In this document: positions 38,301 through 48,627 of the stretch, one piece after another
Numbering within the stretch: the first letter of the stretch is position 1
How the letters are laid out: every line of letters starts with the position of its first letter
DNA from: Dermatophagoides farinae
Taxonomy: Eukaryota > Arthropoda > Arachnida > Sarcoptiformes > Pyroglyphidae
Reading direction: 5' to 3'
NCBI RefSeq assembly: GCF_024713945.1
Contig: NW_027461514.1
Span: 434,001 to 498,000, forward strand
Length of the DNA stretch: 64,000 bases
Notes under the pieces: generated by a model
Told to the model about the DNA's origin: nothing
Database searches by the model: none
What the model saw: only the letters and a program-made list of their open reading frames with translations
Translations under genes and position numbers: made by a program

Positions 38301-40882
38301 GCTTTTGACGTAAGAATTTCTACTTGTATGAGCGTATCCAAGTTTATTTTGTATACTGAAAGAATGTGCAACAGTTCTAAAAAAAATTGAAATTCGAGTT
38401 CGTCAAAAATGCTTGGAATATTAACAAATTTTAGAGTTTCTAAAATAAAAATGTCGAGTTTCCAATCGTATCTGACTATTTTTTCTATATCATTCGATAA
38501 AATACCAATTAGCCGTCTTAAAACTTTTAAATACACAGTACTAGATTTAATGAATCGTTTCAAAGAGTACGTTTTGTTACTAGAATATTCCAACAAATTT
38601 ACGAAATTTACTATACGTCCTACTATTGAGTACACAGTTAAAGAATAAGAATCTCGACTTAATCTAATCTTTTTTTCTTCAACGAGTTTCAAAGCCAGTT
38701 TAACCAGCAATGATTCGTCAAAAGTTTTTAAAGAAGAAACGTTTACTAATATGCGTTCGAAAATCGACAAATCACCAGAGGGCTTGATTAAGACTTCAAC
38801 CATTTCCAATATTTTTTTTTCCGAATATTTCGGCGACCTGACAATCTCAATTAGTACTTGAAGCGCCGCATCAATCAAATGTGCGTTGAACAATTCAAAG
38901 TTACTGACAATCATTAAAAAATAAAAATCTAATCTGTACATCAAAATGAATGTTTCATTTTCTGTAGTGTTAGCACTTATACAAGAACTAATTAATTCAA
39001 AGCAGGCTGTGTAGTAAAAACAACTAATGTAATGGTTGTTAAATTTCTTGTTAATTGTGTTTTGCAATCTTTCATATCCTAAGTCATTTTCTTCAATTCG
39101 ATTAGATAAAGTAATATTTTCAGTCGGTGTGATGAAAGGATCAATAGCCGTTGTTATGTATTCTAAACTAGCCTCTATCAGAATATTGAATAAAGGCGTA
39201 TTTTTTTTGATTGAATTGAACGCTTTTGACTCGTTAATATTGAACAGTAAGATTTTTACGGTTAAAATAATTGTTAAAATTAAATCCAGATCGTGCTTGG
39301 GTGTATCTATTGTTATCTCTCTAGAATGAGCATTAATTAGAGAAAATATGTGAAAACTAGATTCAATATGTAGAAGTGTAGTTATACAGAAATTTGAGAT
39401 TGCGTGGTTGAGCAAAAGACTGTAATTGTTTAACTGCAGTTTATATAACAATACTAGTAAATAATTATCAAACTGATTTTTAAGTTGTACAAGTAAAGCT
39501 TCTTCAGTTTTACTAATTGGTACTTGATTTCGGGGTAGTAGTTTGACAATGTGAGCTACGCTCTGCAGTAAAAATCGTTGTTCTGGCAAAGACATATATA
39601 CTAAACTGCTCAGGACGTCTTGTAAGGCATCAGTTATGAGTTTATTTTCTAAATTTGAAATGGCATCTACAGTTGCCAATAGTCTGGCAATGTTGCGTCC
39701 AAGCTCAACAAACGTCGTTGGTATTAAATAAATCATTCCTGCTACTAAAAGATGCAACTCAGTTGCTAAACTTTGATGGCTTGCTACAATCATGAGAAGA
39801 TTTTTCAAGTCTTGCATTGCTTTCTGGACCGAATCATTGCACTGTATCGGACTTATATTTTTTGTGTAAAAACTTTTCTCTTCTGGAGTATAATTAAACC
39901 ATAATTTCGCTGACTCATAAAAATATAAATAACCTTTCTGTACCTCGTCGTATTTTTCCTCAAGTATTTCTTTTATATAATCAAAAAGAAAGGTAAAAAA
40001 ATTCGGAACGTTAATGTATTTGATGTTATATTCGGCAATTTTTGAAAGTAATAACAAGTGAACGTCGTTGTAAATGTTAACCTTTTGGAAATTTTTATAT
40101 TCTAGCTCTGCTTGATACAGTGAAGGTATTTTCATATCATCTAAAAAAGTTTCTTCTGAATAGCTGAGTTTGTCGATCCATTCGTTGTAGATTATAAGTT
40201 CATTTGTTTTGCTATTGACCCAACCATTACCGACGTGAACATAATAATCGATTTGTTCCAACGTAGGAATAGTCAAAATGGCATAATACCAATAGTAAGG
40301 TATCGATTTTTCCAACGGGTTTCCTTCAAAATAAAGTTTTTTAAGTCTGATACCACGTAAAACAAATTCATGACAAAAATCGACAAACTCTGTAGGAGTT
40401 ACATCAATAAAATTGTTTGTAAGTGAGAGTTTTACCAAGGTTTCGGGTAAAGATGTGAAATTCAACTTTGTTATATTATTGGACGCTAAATCCAGAATTT
40501 TTAAAGGAACAATTGGATTAACCTCCGGAATAGCTGTCAACCTGTTCAACTTTAACGATAAGTTTATAAGACTGGGAAGTTGGATTTGATCTATAGTTAT
40601 AATAATATTATCTCCCAGAAAAAGATTTTGCAGCTTCACTAAAGGTGATTTGCTTGCGCATAAAATATTGTTTACATTGATAATTTGTTGCTCTCGAGCA
40701 TTGATCGTTTGAACCTCATTTATCGTTATGCTGTTGAACAAATCATAGGTTTCCGGTTGTAGTAGCATATCGAGTGAATGAAACTTCCGTTTGAACAAAC
40801 TCAGGTTTATAGTTTTTTTTGTACATGCTTCGATAAAAGAATTATCTTTGGCTAAATCTTGTAGTAAATTAACGTCATTCAT
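35386..40882 (-). CDS. 1812-residue LRR protein with helical solenoid and PH-like end (3 exons)
   Basis: Exons 40882-35913, 35883-35796 and 35766-35386 join into 1812 residues (4970+88+381 nt, an exact multiple of three). Residues ~80-215 are leucine-rich repeats, with words such as LQNLFLGDN, LINLSLKLNRL, LKILDLASNNI and LVKLSLTNN, capped by a longer C-terminal repeat with FEGNPL. About 250-1450 is a long all-helical, ARM/HEAT-like region. After 1480 come beta-rich segments, CIAVSKKSFVLFSLND and HDKSRVHLIFDQQQTALKI, like a PH fold, and a second set near the end. No catalytic motif is visible, so a cytosolic scaffold is likely. I know no named homologue. The ATG is at 40880-40882, divergent from the orphan gene. 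Confidence 0.75.
35767..35795 (-). other. Intron 2 of the LRR gene, 29 nt
   Basis: Begins GTAAGT and ends ATATTTTAG, on a codon boundary (GAC GAA to GAA CAA). Retention meets TAA after seven codons. It has the same length as intron 1. Confidence 0.85.
35884..35912 (-). other. Intron 1 of the LRR gene, 29 nt
   Basis: Begins GTAAGT and ends TTTTTATTAG on the minus strand. Retention gives AAG TAA at the junction. Splicing carries the frame into exon 2. Confidence 0.85.
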
Positions 40883-41109
40883 AAAGGAAACTAGACAGTG
40901 ATCACTTTAAAGTTCGAAGTTCGCTTTTTTAATATCACATATCAAAATATAACTCGATTTATCGCTTAAAGAAGCAAATCTTTTATTATTATCTCATCAT
41001 TTTTCGGCCAAAATAAAATCAGTCGCTTTATTTATTATAATTATTTGTTCGATTATAATATTAATTTGATTTATGGCGGCGAACTTTTTCACAATGAGTT
41101 ATATCGTAA

Positions 41110-43621
41110 ATGGCCGTTGGAAAAAATAGCAAAAACAAACTACTAAGCTTGACAGTCAATGATGATTTGATTTACTCCATAAAGCGTACGTTGATCTATT
41201 TTTCTGAACATTAATTCTTATTTAGAAAACTATAGAAAAAGAATCCCCAATGACAAACCAAAATCTTCGGTGCAAATGAAAGAACAGACCCAGCAAACTA
41301 CTATTATGCAGACGGCTTCTAACTGTTCAAGTACAGATGTTGGATGCTATGAAAATAGCGCTGAAATTTTCTATTACGCTAACATGCTCGCCAACAAAAG
41401 CGAATTAAGCGTTAATTATTTTGCTGATAACATCGAAACGACGGAAAAAGAATACTACGGACTTAAATCAATAACCTCTTACTCGAGCCTTTTAAAAATT
41501 CCAACTACTGAATTACCCAAAACGCAGTTGATACTTAAAAAACTAGGGAGTTATTCCGTGACCATTTCTTCTCAAAAACGTAAAACATTTGTATTAAATG
41601 ACGTCATTTATGAATATAAACATTTGCTTGGAACGAGTTCAACATGCAGTTTCTTCAACTCAAAATTAAAGATAATTAACTCAAATTTAAAACCGAGAAT
41701 TACGAATGAAAATCGCAAAAATATTTATTTCATTTCTGTTATAAACCATCTTTACCATAAAGTGTGTTTATCTGTCACTAGAAAGTATTTTAATCACGTT
41801 AATTTGTACAAATTTTTATTTGCTAAATCAAATTACAAAGCCTTACTACTTAGATATTTTGAAAACGTGTTAAACGACGAGAAAATAGGTTTACAAATCA
41901 CAAAAATATTTGATCACTTAAACAGCGCTGATTTTGCAATTTTTGATGATTTTCTGGTTCTTAACGTTACATTTGTTTTGTCTGTAATAAGACTTGAACT
42001 ATTTGAACTTGTTGAGGACATGAATTGCTCCAATATTTCAATTGAAAGAATGAATTCTCTAGATTTAGCTGGAATTTTGGAAAAAATTAATGAATCTTGC
42101 AATTTTACGAGAATTGTTTTTGATTTCTTCTATTTTTTTTTAAGCGTTGAAAAGCTGAATAAAATTTATCAGAAATTTTTTTCTGACGTTTGCCAACTAA
42201 AAAATATAGTAGAATTCCTCTGCAAAACTAAGACACGGGTGACAAAAATAAAAAATAGAAACTTTACAAAGCTTGATTTTTACACAGGTGAAACAAAGCT
42301 TTCACTGCATAATGAACTTTTTGTCACTTTTCAGTTAAATTTGTTTGAGTTTCGAATATTACCAGATTCTACCGAAACCATTTTGAAACGCTGTGTCTTC
42401 GCAGATTTCAAAAAAAATAGAGTCATTACTTCTGTGTTTGAACAGTATAAAATCAACTATGCCGTATTCAAAATTAGAAATTACTCTGTTTTATTTTTGG
42501 TGATGCAGAGTTCCGAGATAGTAGATTTATTTGACTTCGGCCAGTTGTTGGACTTGTACAAAAACGAATTACAATTACGACACTATATCACATCAAAAAC
42601 GTTTAAAATACTTCAAAGCAGTGATTATCTTACGAAACTAGTACAGGTCAGTCAGTTTTGTAGCTATGTAGATTATTTTTTTTCTGTTGTGAATCATAAC
42701 TTGTCTGATAATCCTTTGCTAGAAGAACAAGCAAATAAGCATTGCTTGAGTTTGTTATCAGTCGTCACACGAGCATTTCAACAAAAGTTTGGTTTATCTT
42801 TTACTTCAGTCACAAGTATGAAGTTTTTTGTACTTGCAATTGAAAAAAGTTTAATATATATTAAACTTAAAAATTGTACTTCTTTTATTGAGCCTAATGA
42901 AGAAATTAAAGAAATTAAATTTATCGATCATGCTGAATTTCTTGTGCCGGATTCAGGTGCCAGGGGAAAAATTGTAGTGCCCTTCTACGCAAGGATTACA
43001 AATCATTATAATCTACAAATCGGAAAAATTAAAACAAAATGTTATCCAGAAAAGTTCAAAATGTTTGTAAACCGCGTCGATTTATTTTGGACTAACATAA
43101 AAATTCAGTTACTACAGTTTATCATTGTGCAAAGGATGTTAATTATAATTTTCAGTTTGTCAGATAGTATAAGTTACGAATACTTATTTTATCACGCTAG
43201 TGCTTGCTGGAAAAAGAGTTTGAATTTGCAGAGGAGAGTCAACGTGCCGTATAAATTCTTGCGTTTGTTTTCTCCTCTTATAAAGCGGATTTATGCGTTT
43301 TCAATTTATTTCCTTGAGCATTTAGTAGCGCTTGCGAAAACTCTCATGCTTTACACGTATAAAATCATTAAACAGCCTATTTCTCTTCTTATCATTATTC
43401 TTTATCTTATGAAGCTTAAAATATCTTCTTATGATTACTATGACATTGCTGCGAAAACTAATACACGGAAGCACCAGAAAAGTATCAATCAAACGGTGAA
43501 AACTTTTTATTTACAAAGAAAAAACGAATGGAATGCACTTCTGGTGAAACACCTAAAAACGTTACTTAAGGAGTCAAGAGAAGACCGATTTAAAATTCAA
43601 GATGACGAGTCATTTAATTGA
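41110..43621 (+). CDS. Orphan 823-residue protein (2 exons)
   Basis: The long frame has no good start of its own (GTG at 41270, ATG at 41276). A 40-nt intron joins it in frame to a 76-nt exon with ATG at 41110 (MAVGKNSKNKLLSLTVNDDL), giving 823 residues. The protein is Phe/Leu/Lys-rich and mostly helical. It has no motif I recognise. Hydrophobic stretches occur near the end (about residues 655-680 and 735-758, such as PISLLIIILYLMKL), which might be membrane helices, followed by a basic tail. It neighbours the LRR gene in a divergent pair 227 bp apart. Lineage-specific origin or very fast evolution are both possible. Confidence 0.6.
41186..41225 (+). other. Intron, 40 nt (orphan gene)
   Basis: Begins GTACGT and ends TCTTATTTAG. 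Retention meets TAA within the intron. Splicing gives the downstream frame an ATG and 25 upstream codons without a stop. Confidence 0.65.
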
Positions 43622-43735
43622 TAGTTTAACTTTAATAATTTAAAGGTAAAATTAACTAGCTTTTATGCTGAGAACTAACCTCAGAACATTTCACTTAGTG
43701 GACATTCCTTACACAAAATTAGTGTGAATTTCTCA

Positions 43736-44803
43736 TTAAGTTGGTTCAGGTTCAGGCTGGTTGAGTTGTTCTAGCTTTATCAAAAACTGTTCATTCTTAA
43801 CGCTTTCAGATTTAATAAAATTGTTATTTTGTGCTTCAAAAAACTCGTTGCGGGTGTATTCTTCCAGTGCTTCATCTGGCTCTTTTTCTTGTTCTTCAAT
43901 ATAGTATAGTAAGTCGGCTATGTAGGAGTAGTCCGTCAGTTGCAGTTTTCTGTGTAAACAATTGCTTTTCCAAAAACCAATACAATTTCCCCGGATATTT
44001 TCACAGAAATCAACGTTTTTGTGGATTGTCGGCATTATACACCTGCACTTCGTATTAGATGTATCCACATCGTTTTTTTCGATTAGCTGGAATACCGGAA
44101 ATTCTTTAATTACTAAACCGTAAAGTGCGTTTTGAATTTCAACGGTTGTGTCGAGAAAAAAGTAGCTATTCGTGCTGTTTGGGTTGTTTTGATCTTTGAT
44201 TAAAACAAAGTAGTCTTCCGGGTCGGCCGAATATATGAATTCTGCGTTTTTTAAATGGTCAAACAATTGCTGAAAAGTAGTCGAACTTTTTACGAAGAAG
44301 TTGCAATAGGTTTTATTCTGATACTGTATCTCACAGTACCAAGATATTGCTTGGTTCTTGCCAGTAGTAATTTGCGTTTTGTTTCTGCAGTGCAAACTGG
44401 AAAGCGTGGGCGCTTTTATTAGAATTATGTTAGCGCCTAAAATAACTTCGAGCTGTTTGTTTGTAAAGCCCTTTCTAGTGTGCAGCTTTTTTTGAAAGAG
44501 ATCGGACGCAGAAATCATTTTAGATCCTTGCTCTAACTGCGAAAGCTTGTACTCGAACCGAGCTATTTCTTCAATTTGAGAGCCAAGTTCACTTAGGAAT
44601 TGATAGTCCTGTTCAAGTATCTTTGCGTCAAAATTCTTTTTCGGAACAAACTTTAGCGGTGTGTCTGGCTTGACACATTTTTGTTTGTGGTTGACTGAAC
44701 ACGAAAGACTACAAATGTTTCGCTGACACACGGGGCACGTGTATTTTTTTCCATCTTTAGAACACTCTACACAAATGTCGTGTGTACGGTTTTGAAAATC
44801 CAT
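43736..44803 (-). CDS. BCD1: Bcd1/ZNHIT6, HIT-zinc-finger box C/D snoRNP assembly factor
   Basis: A 355-residue nuclear protein for stability and assembly of box C/D snoRNPs. The N-terminus is a HIT zinc finger (residues 10-46): ICVECSKDGKKYTCPVCQRNI with following CSLSC, H and C ligands. Directly after it comes the Bcd1-specific FVPKKNFDAKILEQDYQFLSEL (family: FVPL.EF.E..L..DY.FLE.V). The remaining ~270 residues are a divergent helical and beta region ending in an acidic tail. The ATG at 44801-44803 starts just before the zinc finger. The frame is open six codons further, only to a GTG. It fits with Dhr1 and Nug1 as ribosome-biogenesis genes here. Confidence 0.85.
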   Translation of the reverse strand: MDFQNRTHDICVECSKDGKKYTCPVCQRNICSLSCSVNHKQKCVKPDTPLKFVPKKNFDAKILEQDYQFLSELGSQIEEIARFEYKLSQLEQGSKMISASDLFQKKLHTRKGFTNKQLEVILGANIILIKAPTLSSLHCRNKTQITTGKNQAISWYCEIQYQNKTYCNFFVKSSTTFQQLFDHLKNAEFIYSADPEDYFVLIKDQNNPNSTNSYFFLDTTVEIQNALYGLVIKEFPVFQLIEKNDVDTSNTKCRCIMPTIHKNVDFCENIRGNCIGFWKSNCLHRKLQLTDYSYIADLLYYIEEQEKEPDEALEEYTRNEFFEAQNNNFIKSESVKNEQFLIKLEQLNQPEPEPT

Positions 44804-44907
44804 CGGTCCATTATTTTTCACAAAGCATAAATTAAGGTTTTTTTGGCAGGTTTAAAAAAGCACTGCTGAAAAAATTTTCATTGCGGTGTTTTTTCACTAA
44901 TTAAATT

Positions 44908-45447
44908 TTAATATTTCTCAGTTCCATTTTTCAGTATCATTTCAACGAACGAGTTCGACGAGTAAAAAATTTTAAATCCAAACCTCGAGTAGTAATTAAT
45001 CTGTCGCTGATTGGTTGTTTGGCAACAGAGACCTATGGGGGCGTTGGGTAGCATCGTGTCTATCATGACACGTAGCAACTTGCTGCCGTAACCTTTGTTT
45101 TTTATTAGAGCGTGCAGTTCGAGGATCCAATAGCCAGTTAGCGTGTCTGGACAATCGATTACCCAGTCATGTAAAATCTTGGCAAACGCCAAAACACTGT
45201 TTCGCGTGTTGAGAATAAACCAGAAAGAGCCAAATATGCTCAGTTCCCTGAGTTTACTGGCTGAGTCATACAGTGCATAATTGGACGTTTGGTAAATGGT
45301 AACCATGTTCATCCTGATTGTTTTTTCGAGGTTGTGAAGCAATTCATCTGGAATTCGATTTACTCTGATAACAGAATGTTCATCGTCGATAGATAATATT
45401 TCTTGTTTTTCTATTATGTATCTTTTTTCCTCATATAACAAGAACAT
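44908..45447 (-). CDS. NAA40: GNAT N-acetyltransferase, NatD/Naa40-like
   Basis: A 179-residue GNAT-fold enzyme. The acetyl-CoA loop is KNKGYGSKLL (Q/RxxGxG/A pattern), preceded by the strand YWILELHAL, and followed by the second half NQRQINYYSRFGFKIF, a standard GNAT motif B. The strand order W-(5-10)-AFAK...Y.ELHAL resembles Naa40/Nat4, which acetylates the N-termini of histones H2A and H4. That family's Y.YELQ is the best match. Resemblance is modest, so another GNAT is possible. The ATG at 45445-45447 is the only start near the first strand. It is divergent from LSM3 with 79 bp between starts. Confidence 0.6.
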   Translation of the reverse strand: MFLLYEEKRYIIEKQEILSIDDEHSVIRVNRIPDELLHNLEKTIRMNMVTIYQTSNYALYDSASKLRELSIFGSFWFILNTRNSVLAFAKILHDWVIDCPDTLTGYWILELHALIKNKGYGSKLLRVMIDTMLPNAPIGLCCQTTNQRQINYYSRFGFKIFYSSNSFVEMILKNGTEKY

Positions 45448-45526
45448 TCCGAGTTTATTTTTGATTATATTAGAATACCTAAAAAGTATTTTATATTAAA
45501 ATTATTTTTGCTCAATTACCTTCGCT

Positions 45527-45840
45527 ATGAAACAGGCAAATGTCATTCTCAAAGGTACGTGCGACGAAAAGAAACTGGGCTGATAGAACCACTCGATTTT
45601 TTAAAGTATTCCATAAGTTCTCGTATTAGAGTTAAATGTCGTAACGGACGGTGTTTGGAAGGTATAATACACGCGTACGACATCCACTTGAACATCCTAC
45701 TGGGGCCGGTCAAGGAATTAATCAAAACGTATGTGTACGACGAAGCCCGTGACGAGGTTATAAAAGTAGTGAACGAGAAACAGTATAAATTATTAGTTGT
45801 GAGGGGCGATCTCGTAATTTCCATTTCGCTCGTTTCATAA
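45527..45840 (+). CDS. LSM3: LSM3, U6 snRNA-associated Sm-like protein (2 exons)
   Basis: Exons 45527-45554 and 45587-45840 join across a 32-nt intron to give 93 residues. The product reads MKQANVILKEPLDFLKYSI, then ISSRIRVKCRNGRCLEGIIH, AYDIHLNILLG and VVRGDLVISI. Family LSM3 has EPLDLIRLSL, then [28 protein letters not shown] and LFVRGDGV, so identity is clear. The protein joins the LSM2-8 ring on U6 and the LSM1-7 ring in mRNA decay. Without splicing the Sm domain would have no ATG start. The exon 1 codon split (G|AA giving Glu) restores the conserved EPLD exactly. Confidence 0.88.
45555..45586 (+). other. Intron, 32 nt (LSM3 gene)
   Basis: Begins GTACGT and ends GGGCTGATAG with a branch-like CTGAT directly at the 3' end. 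Retention meets TGA inside the intron. Splicing rebuilds the conserved EPLD motif. Confidence 0.8.
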
Positions 45841-45900
45841 ACATGATCACGAACTTGCCACACAGAACAGCCACGAACCTGTTGTGAGGAAAATTCTTAA

Positions 45901-46683
45901 TTAGTCGCCTACTCTTCTGCTTTTAGGCTCAAAGTAGTTCTTGAATGCAGCGGTTTGCATGTTTGCTCGACGCAGAGAAACAGCTAGTTTCATAATCAAA
46001 TACTCCATAACCACTATGATTTTCATAAGCATATTCTTGCTCGTAATGTCCAGAAATTGGTTAAACGGCTCGAAAAACTTTGGGCGAATTAAGAGTTTGC
46101 GGTACTTAGGGTTAGAGTCGAGTCTGTTGTAGTAATAGCCGATACCGATTCCGATTGCGCCATGCAGTGGATTGATTCCAAACAAAGCGTCTGCGGCCAG
46201 CAAGTAATATGGTAAATTAGCTGATTTGATCAGCATTCCGTAGAAATTCGTCTTTGTGTTTGGATTCAAGTGAGCCCAGAGGTAAACTATCGCCGAACGG
46301 AAAACTGGGTACGCCACAGTAACTTTAGATCTACCAATTAAAGCTACAGAAATATTCGACGCCAGCATTATTAGCATCATCGTGTATAAGTATTGGCCGG
46401 AAACAGACTTGTAGCGAATGTCGTCTTCGATTTGAAACGAAATGTTTGAAAAAAAATACAATTTGAAAAAAGTGTTTAAAATAGTGCCAGTACACAAACA
46501 AGCTGTAAAAATTCTGTAAACTTGAAATTCTCTGAATACTTTATCGACATCAAACACCAAGGTAGAGTAATTGACGATCCTAAGCACCAAAAGTAATGTG
46601 ATAAAAACTGAGGATAATAGATACAGCCGAGTTACGGGGTGGAACTCTGCAATATATTCCATGAAATTGTTTGAGCTTCGCAT
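45901..46683 (-). CDS. DER1: Derlin (Der1-like) ER membrane protein
   Basis: A 260-residue rhomboid-like pseudoprotease of ER-associated degradation. FHPVTRLYLLSSVFITLLLVL is helix 1 (family: IPPVTRYY), then FREFQVYRIFTACLCTGTILN (family: FQLWRLVT.FL), then a cytosolic loop and four more hydrophobic helices. LNPNTKTNFYGMLIKSANLPYYLL corresponds to the Derlin (R)NP...(F)FG.....APYLPW motif. There is no catalytic Ser-His pair, as expected. The tail is short and basic without a clear p97-binding SHP box. The ATG is at 46681-46683. Confidence 0.88.
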   Translation of the reverse strand: MRSSNNFMEYIAEFHPVTRLYLLSSVFITLLLVLRIVNYSTLVFDVDKVFREFQVYRIFTACLCTGTILNTFFKLYFFSNISFQIEDDIRYKSVSGQYLYTMMLIMLASNISVALIGRSKVTVAYPVFRSAIVYLWAHLNPNTKTNFYGMLIKSANLPYYLLAADALFGINPLHGAIGIGIGYYYNRLDSNPKYRKLLIRPKFFEPFNQFLDITSKNMLMKIIVVMEYLIMKLAVSLRRANMQTAAFKNYFEPKSRRVGD

Positions 46684-46854
46684 TTGACAATTCCGATTTG
46701 TGCCGTGAAGACAATTATCAATAATATTTATTTTTTAGAAAAATTTGATTAGCGTGAAAATATTAGCAGAATAATGCCTTAGAACTCGGTAAGATTAATA
46801 TATAAAAAACAAAAATATGGTTTAAAACTGGTACAGAAAAATTAAACTTTATGT

Positions 46855-47535
46855 TTAAGCACTAACGAGAGAGTCCATAGCTGCGAGCTTCTTTTGTTTG
46901 TACGCTTTGAGAACTTCTTGGAATTCTTCTGCAGCTTTTTTAGAGTTGTCAGCGCGTCTGCAAAGTTCGTTCTTGTAGGCGGCTTTACGGGCAAGACGTT
47001 CGGCAGTGACAAGTCTCTGAATCTTAGGAGCCTTGGCTTTCTTTTCAGAAACAACACGACGGACAACGAATTTTCTAACATCGTCTTCTGGAGACAAGCC
47101 GAACAGTTTTCTGATTTTGGAAGCTCTCTTGGGCCCGAGTCTTCTCGGAGTGACAACGTCGGTGAAACCTTCGATTTCGTTTTCGCCACGGGAGACGACG
47201 ATAAGGTTCAAAGCGGAAATATCAGAACCGACGATGCATCCGCGGACGGATTTTCTCTTAGCAGTACCCTTTCTTCTTTCTCTAAAACACTTCATACCCT
47301 TTTTCATCAAAATTCTTACTCTGTGGTTGCAGAGAATACCTTGCAACATGGGGAAACCTTGTTTGTCATTTCCTCCGGTTATCTTTACTTTGTAACCTTT
47401 CCATTCAGGGCCGAGAGTGTCAGCGGAAACTTCGGCTCCAATTCTTCGGTCGTAGAAAGGCACAAGACGCTTTTCGTCATCAATTTCAACTGTTTTTACC
47501 TTACCAGTTTGCGGGTATGAGATGTTAAGCTTCAT
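46855..47535 (-). CDS. RPS6: Ribosomal protein eS6 (RPS6)
   Basis: A 226-residue 40S protein, complete: [20 protein letters not shown], then [27 protein letters not shown] and [22 protein letters not shown] are all conserved. The C-terminus is alternatively charged and lacks the Arg-Arg-x-Ser cluster phosphorylated by S6 kinases in animals and yeast, ending in [10 protein letters not shown]. Codon use is noticeably richer in G and C than most neighbours, in line with strong expression. The gene is divergent from uL16 across 272 bp that contain a 12-bp palindrome. The ATG at 47533-47535 is fixed by homology. Confidence 0.97.
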   Translation of the reverse strand: MKLNISYPQTGKVKTVEIDDEKRLVPFYDRRIGAEVSADTLGPEWKGYKVKITGGNDKQGFPMLQGILCNHRVRILMKKGMKCFRERRKGTAKRKSVRGCIVGSDISALNLIVVSRGENEIEGFTDVVTPRRLGPKRASKIRKLFGLSPEDDVRKFVVRRVVSEKKAKAPKIQRLVTAERLARKAAYKNELCRRADNSKKAAEEFQEVLKAYKQKKLAAMDSLVSA

Positions 47536-47601
47536 AGGTGTAACAATTTCAAAGACTATTGAAGTTTATAATAAATTACTATTTTTATGTTTCGTCTTCG
47601 A

Positions 47602-47613
47602 ATACCGCGGTAT
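47602..47613. promoter_or_regulatory. 12-bp perfect palindrome in shared ribosomal-protein promoter
   Basis: ATACCGCGGTAT is fully self-complementary and strikingly GC-rich at its core in an otherwise AT-rich 272-bp interval between the divergent eS6 and uL16 genes. A dimeric transcription-factor site is a natural reading. No second copy was noticed in the window, so this stays a candidate. Confidence 0.35.
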
Positions 47614-47807
47614 CCTAATCTCAGCATTCCGATTTTATACTAGTAAATAGTTATACAGTTACATACATTAAATTATAACGTTTTTTGGGGTTGATAGTGC
47701 GTGGCGAGCGATGAAATCGGCATTAATTTTCAACTCGTTTAAATTCCATGAAACAAAACAAAATTTAATTTTTTTATTCTTCGGAGCTCATAAAAAAGAA
47801 CTAAAAA

Positions 47808-48470
47808 ATGGCGCGTAGACCTGCTCGTTGTTATCGTTATTGCAAAAACAAGCCTTATCCCAAGTCTCGTTTTTGCCGAGCCGTACCTGAACCAAAAATC
47901 AAGATATACGACGCAGGAAAAAAGAAGGCGGATGTCAGTGAATTCCCCGCAGTAGTTCACCTCATTTCTGGGGAATACGAGCAAATTTCTTCTGAAGCAA
48001 TCGAAGCGGCTCGTGTTGCCGCCAACAGATATATGATTAAAAAGGTTGGAAGAGAAGGTTTCCACCTCAGAATCCGAGTACACCCATACCACGTCATCAG
48101 AATCAATAAAATGCTTTCATGTGCCGGTGCCGATAGACTTCAAACTGGTATGCGTGGCGCTTTTGGTAAGCCCACCGGTCTTGTTGCCCGTGTAAACATT
48201 GGACAAACCCTGATGTCTATTAGATGCAAGCAAGACAAACTTCCTGAAGCTTTCTCTGCTCTCAACAGAGCTCGATACAAGTTCCCAGGTCGCCAGACCG
48301 TTTTCATCTCTAACAAATGGGGTTTCACCAACCTCACTGTTGACGACTATCTTAGCCTTAAGGACGAAGGCAAGATTGTTTCAGATGGTGTTACTTGCAA
48401 GATTGTCAGAGCCAAGGGTCCTCTATCTAACACCTTCCCTGAAGCTGCTAATATTTCTATCCCTTTATAA
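47808..48470 (+). CDS. RPL10: Ribosomal protein uL16 (RPL10)
   Basis: A 220-residue 60S protein. [20 protein letters not shown] is the invariant start. [40 protein letters not shown] and [14 protein letters not shown] cover the core, including the loop that reaches the peptidyl-transferase centre. Length is normal (213-220). uL16 joins late, in the cytoplasm, after the steps that Nug1-class GTPases serve. It shares a promoter region with eS6. Codon use is again enriched for G/C. Confidence 0.98.
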   Translation: MARRPARCYRYCKNKPYPKSRFCRAVPEPKIKIYDAGKKKADVSEFPAVVHLISGEYEQISSEAIEAARVAANRYMIKKVGREGFHLRIRVHPYHVIRINKMLSCAGADRLQTGMRGAFGKPTGLVARVNIGQTLMSIRCKQDKLPEAFSALNRARYKFPGRQTVFISNKWGFTNLTVDDYLSLKDEGKIVSDGVTCKIVRAKGPLSNTFPEAANISIPL

Positions 48471-48627
48471 ACTGAATAGTTTCATTATAAATTCTTTTAT
48501 GTAATTATATTGTTCTATGGTTCTTAGTTTACTTATGACAAGGACATTGTTCATTAACTGCTATAAAAAAGATATAACTACATGCAATTAAATTTTCTTA
48601 CTTCATGCAATGTTCTTTCCCCAAAAT

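Noticed and set aside
41073-41130. Short ORF beginning ATGGCGGCGAAC upstream of the orphan gene
   Set aside because: It ends at TAG after 18 codons and overlaps the better start at 41110, which joins the long frame by a proper intron. At most an upstream ORF.
46894-47520. 208-codon ORF antisense to eS6
   Set aside because: The opposite strand encodes a clear ribosomal protein. The antisense frame is open only because of codon bias in that gene.
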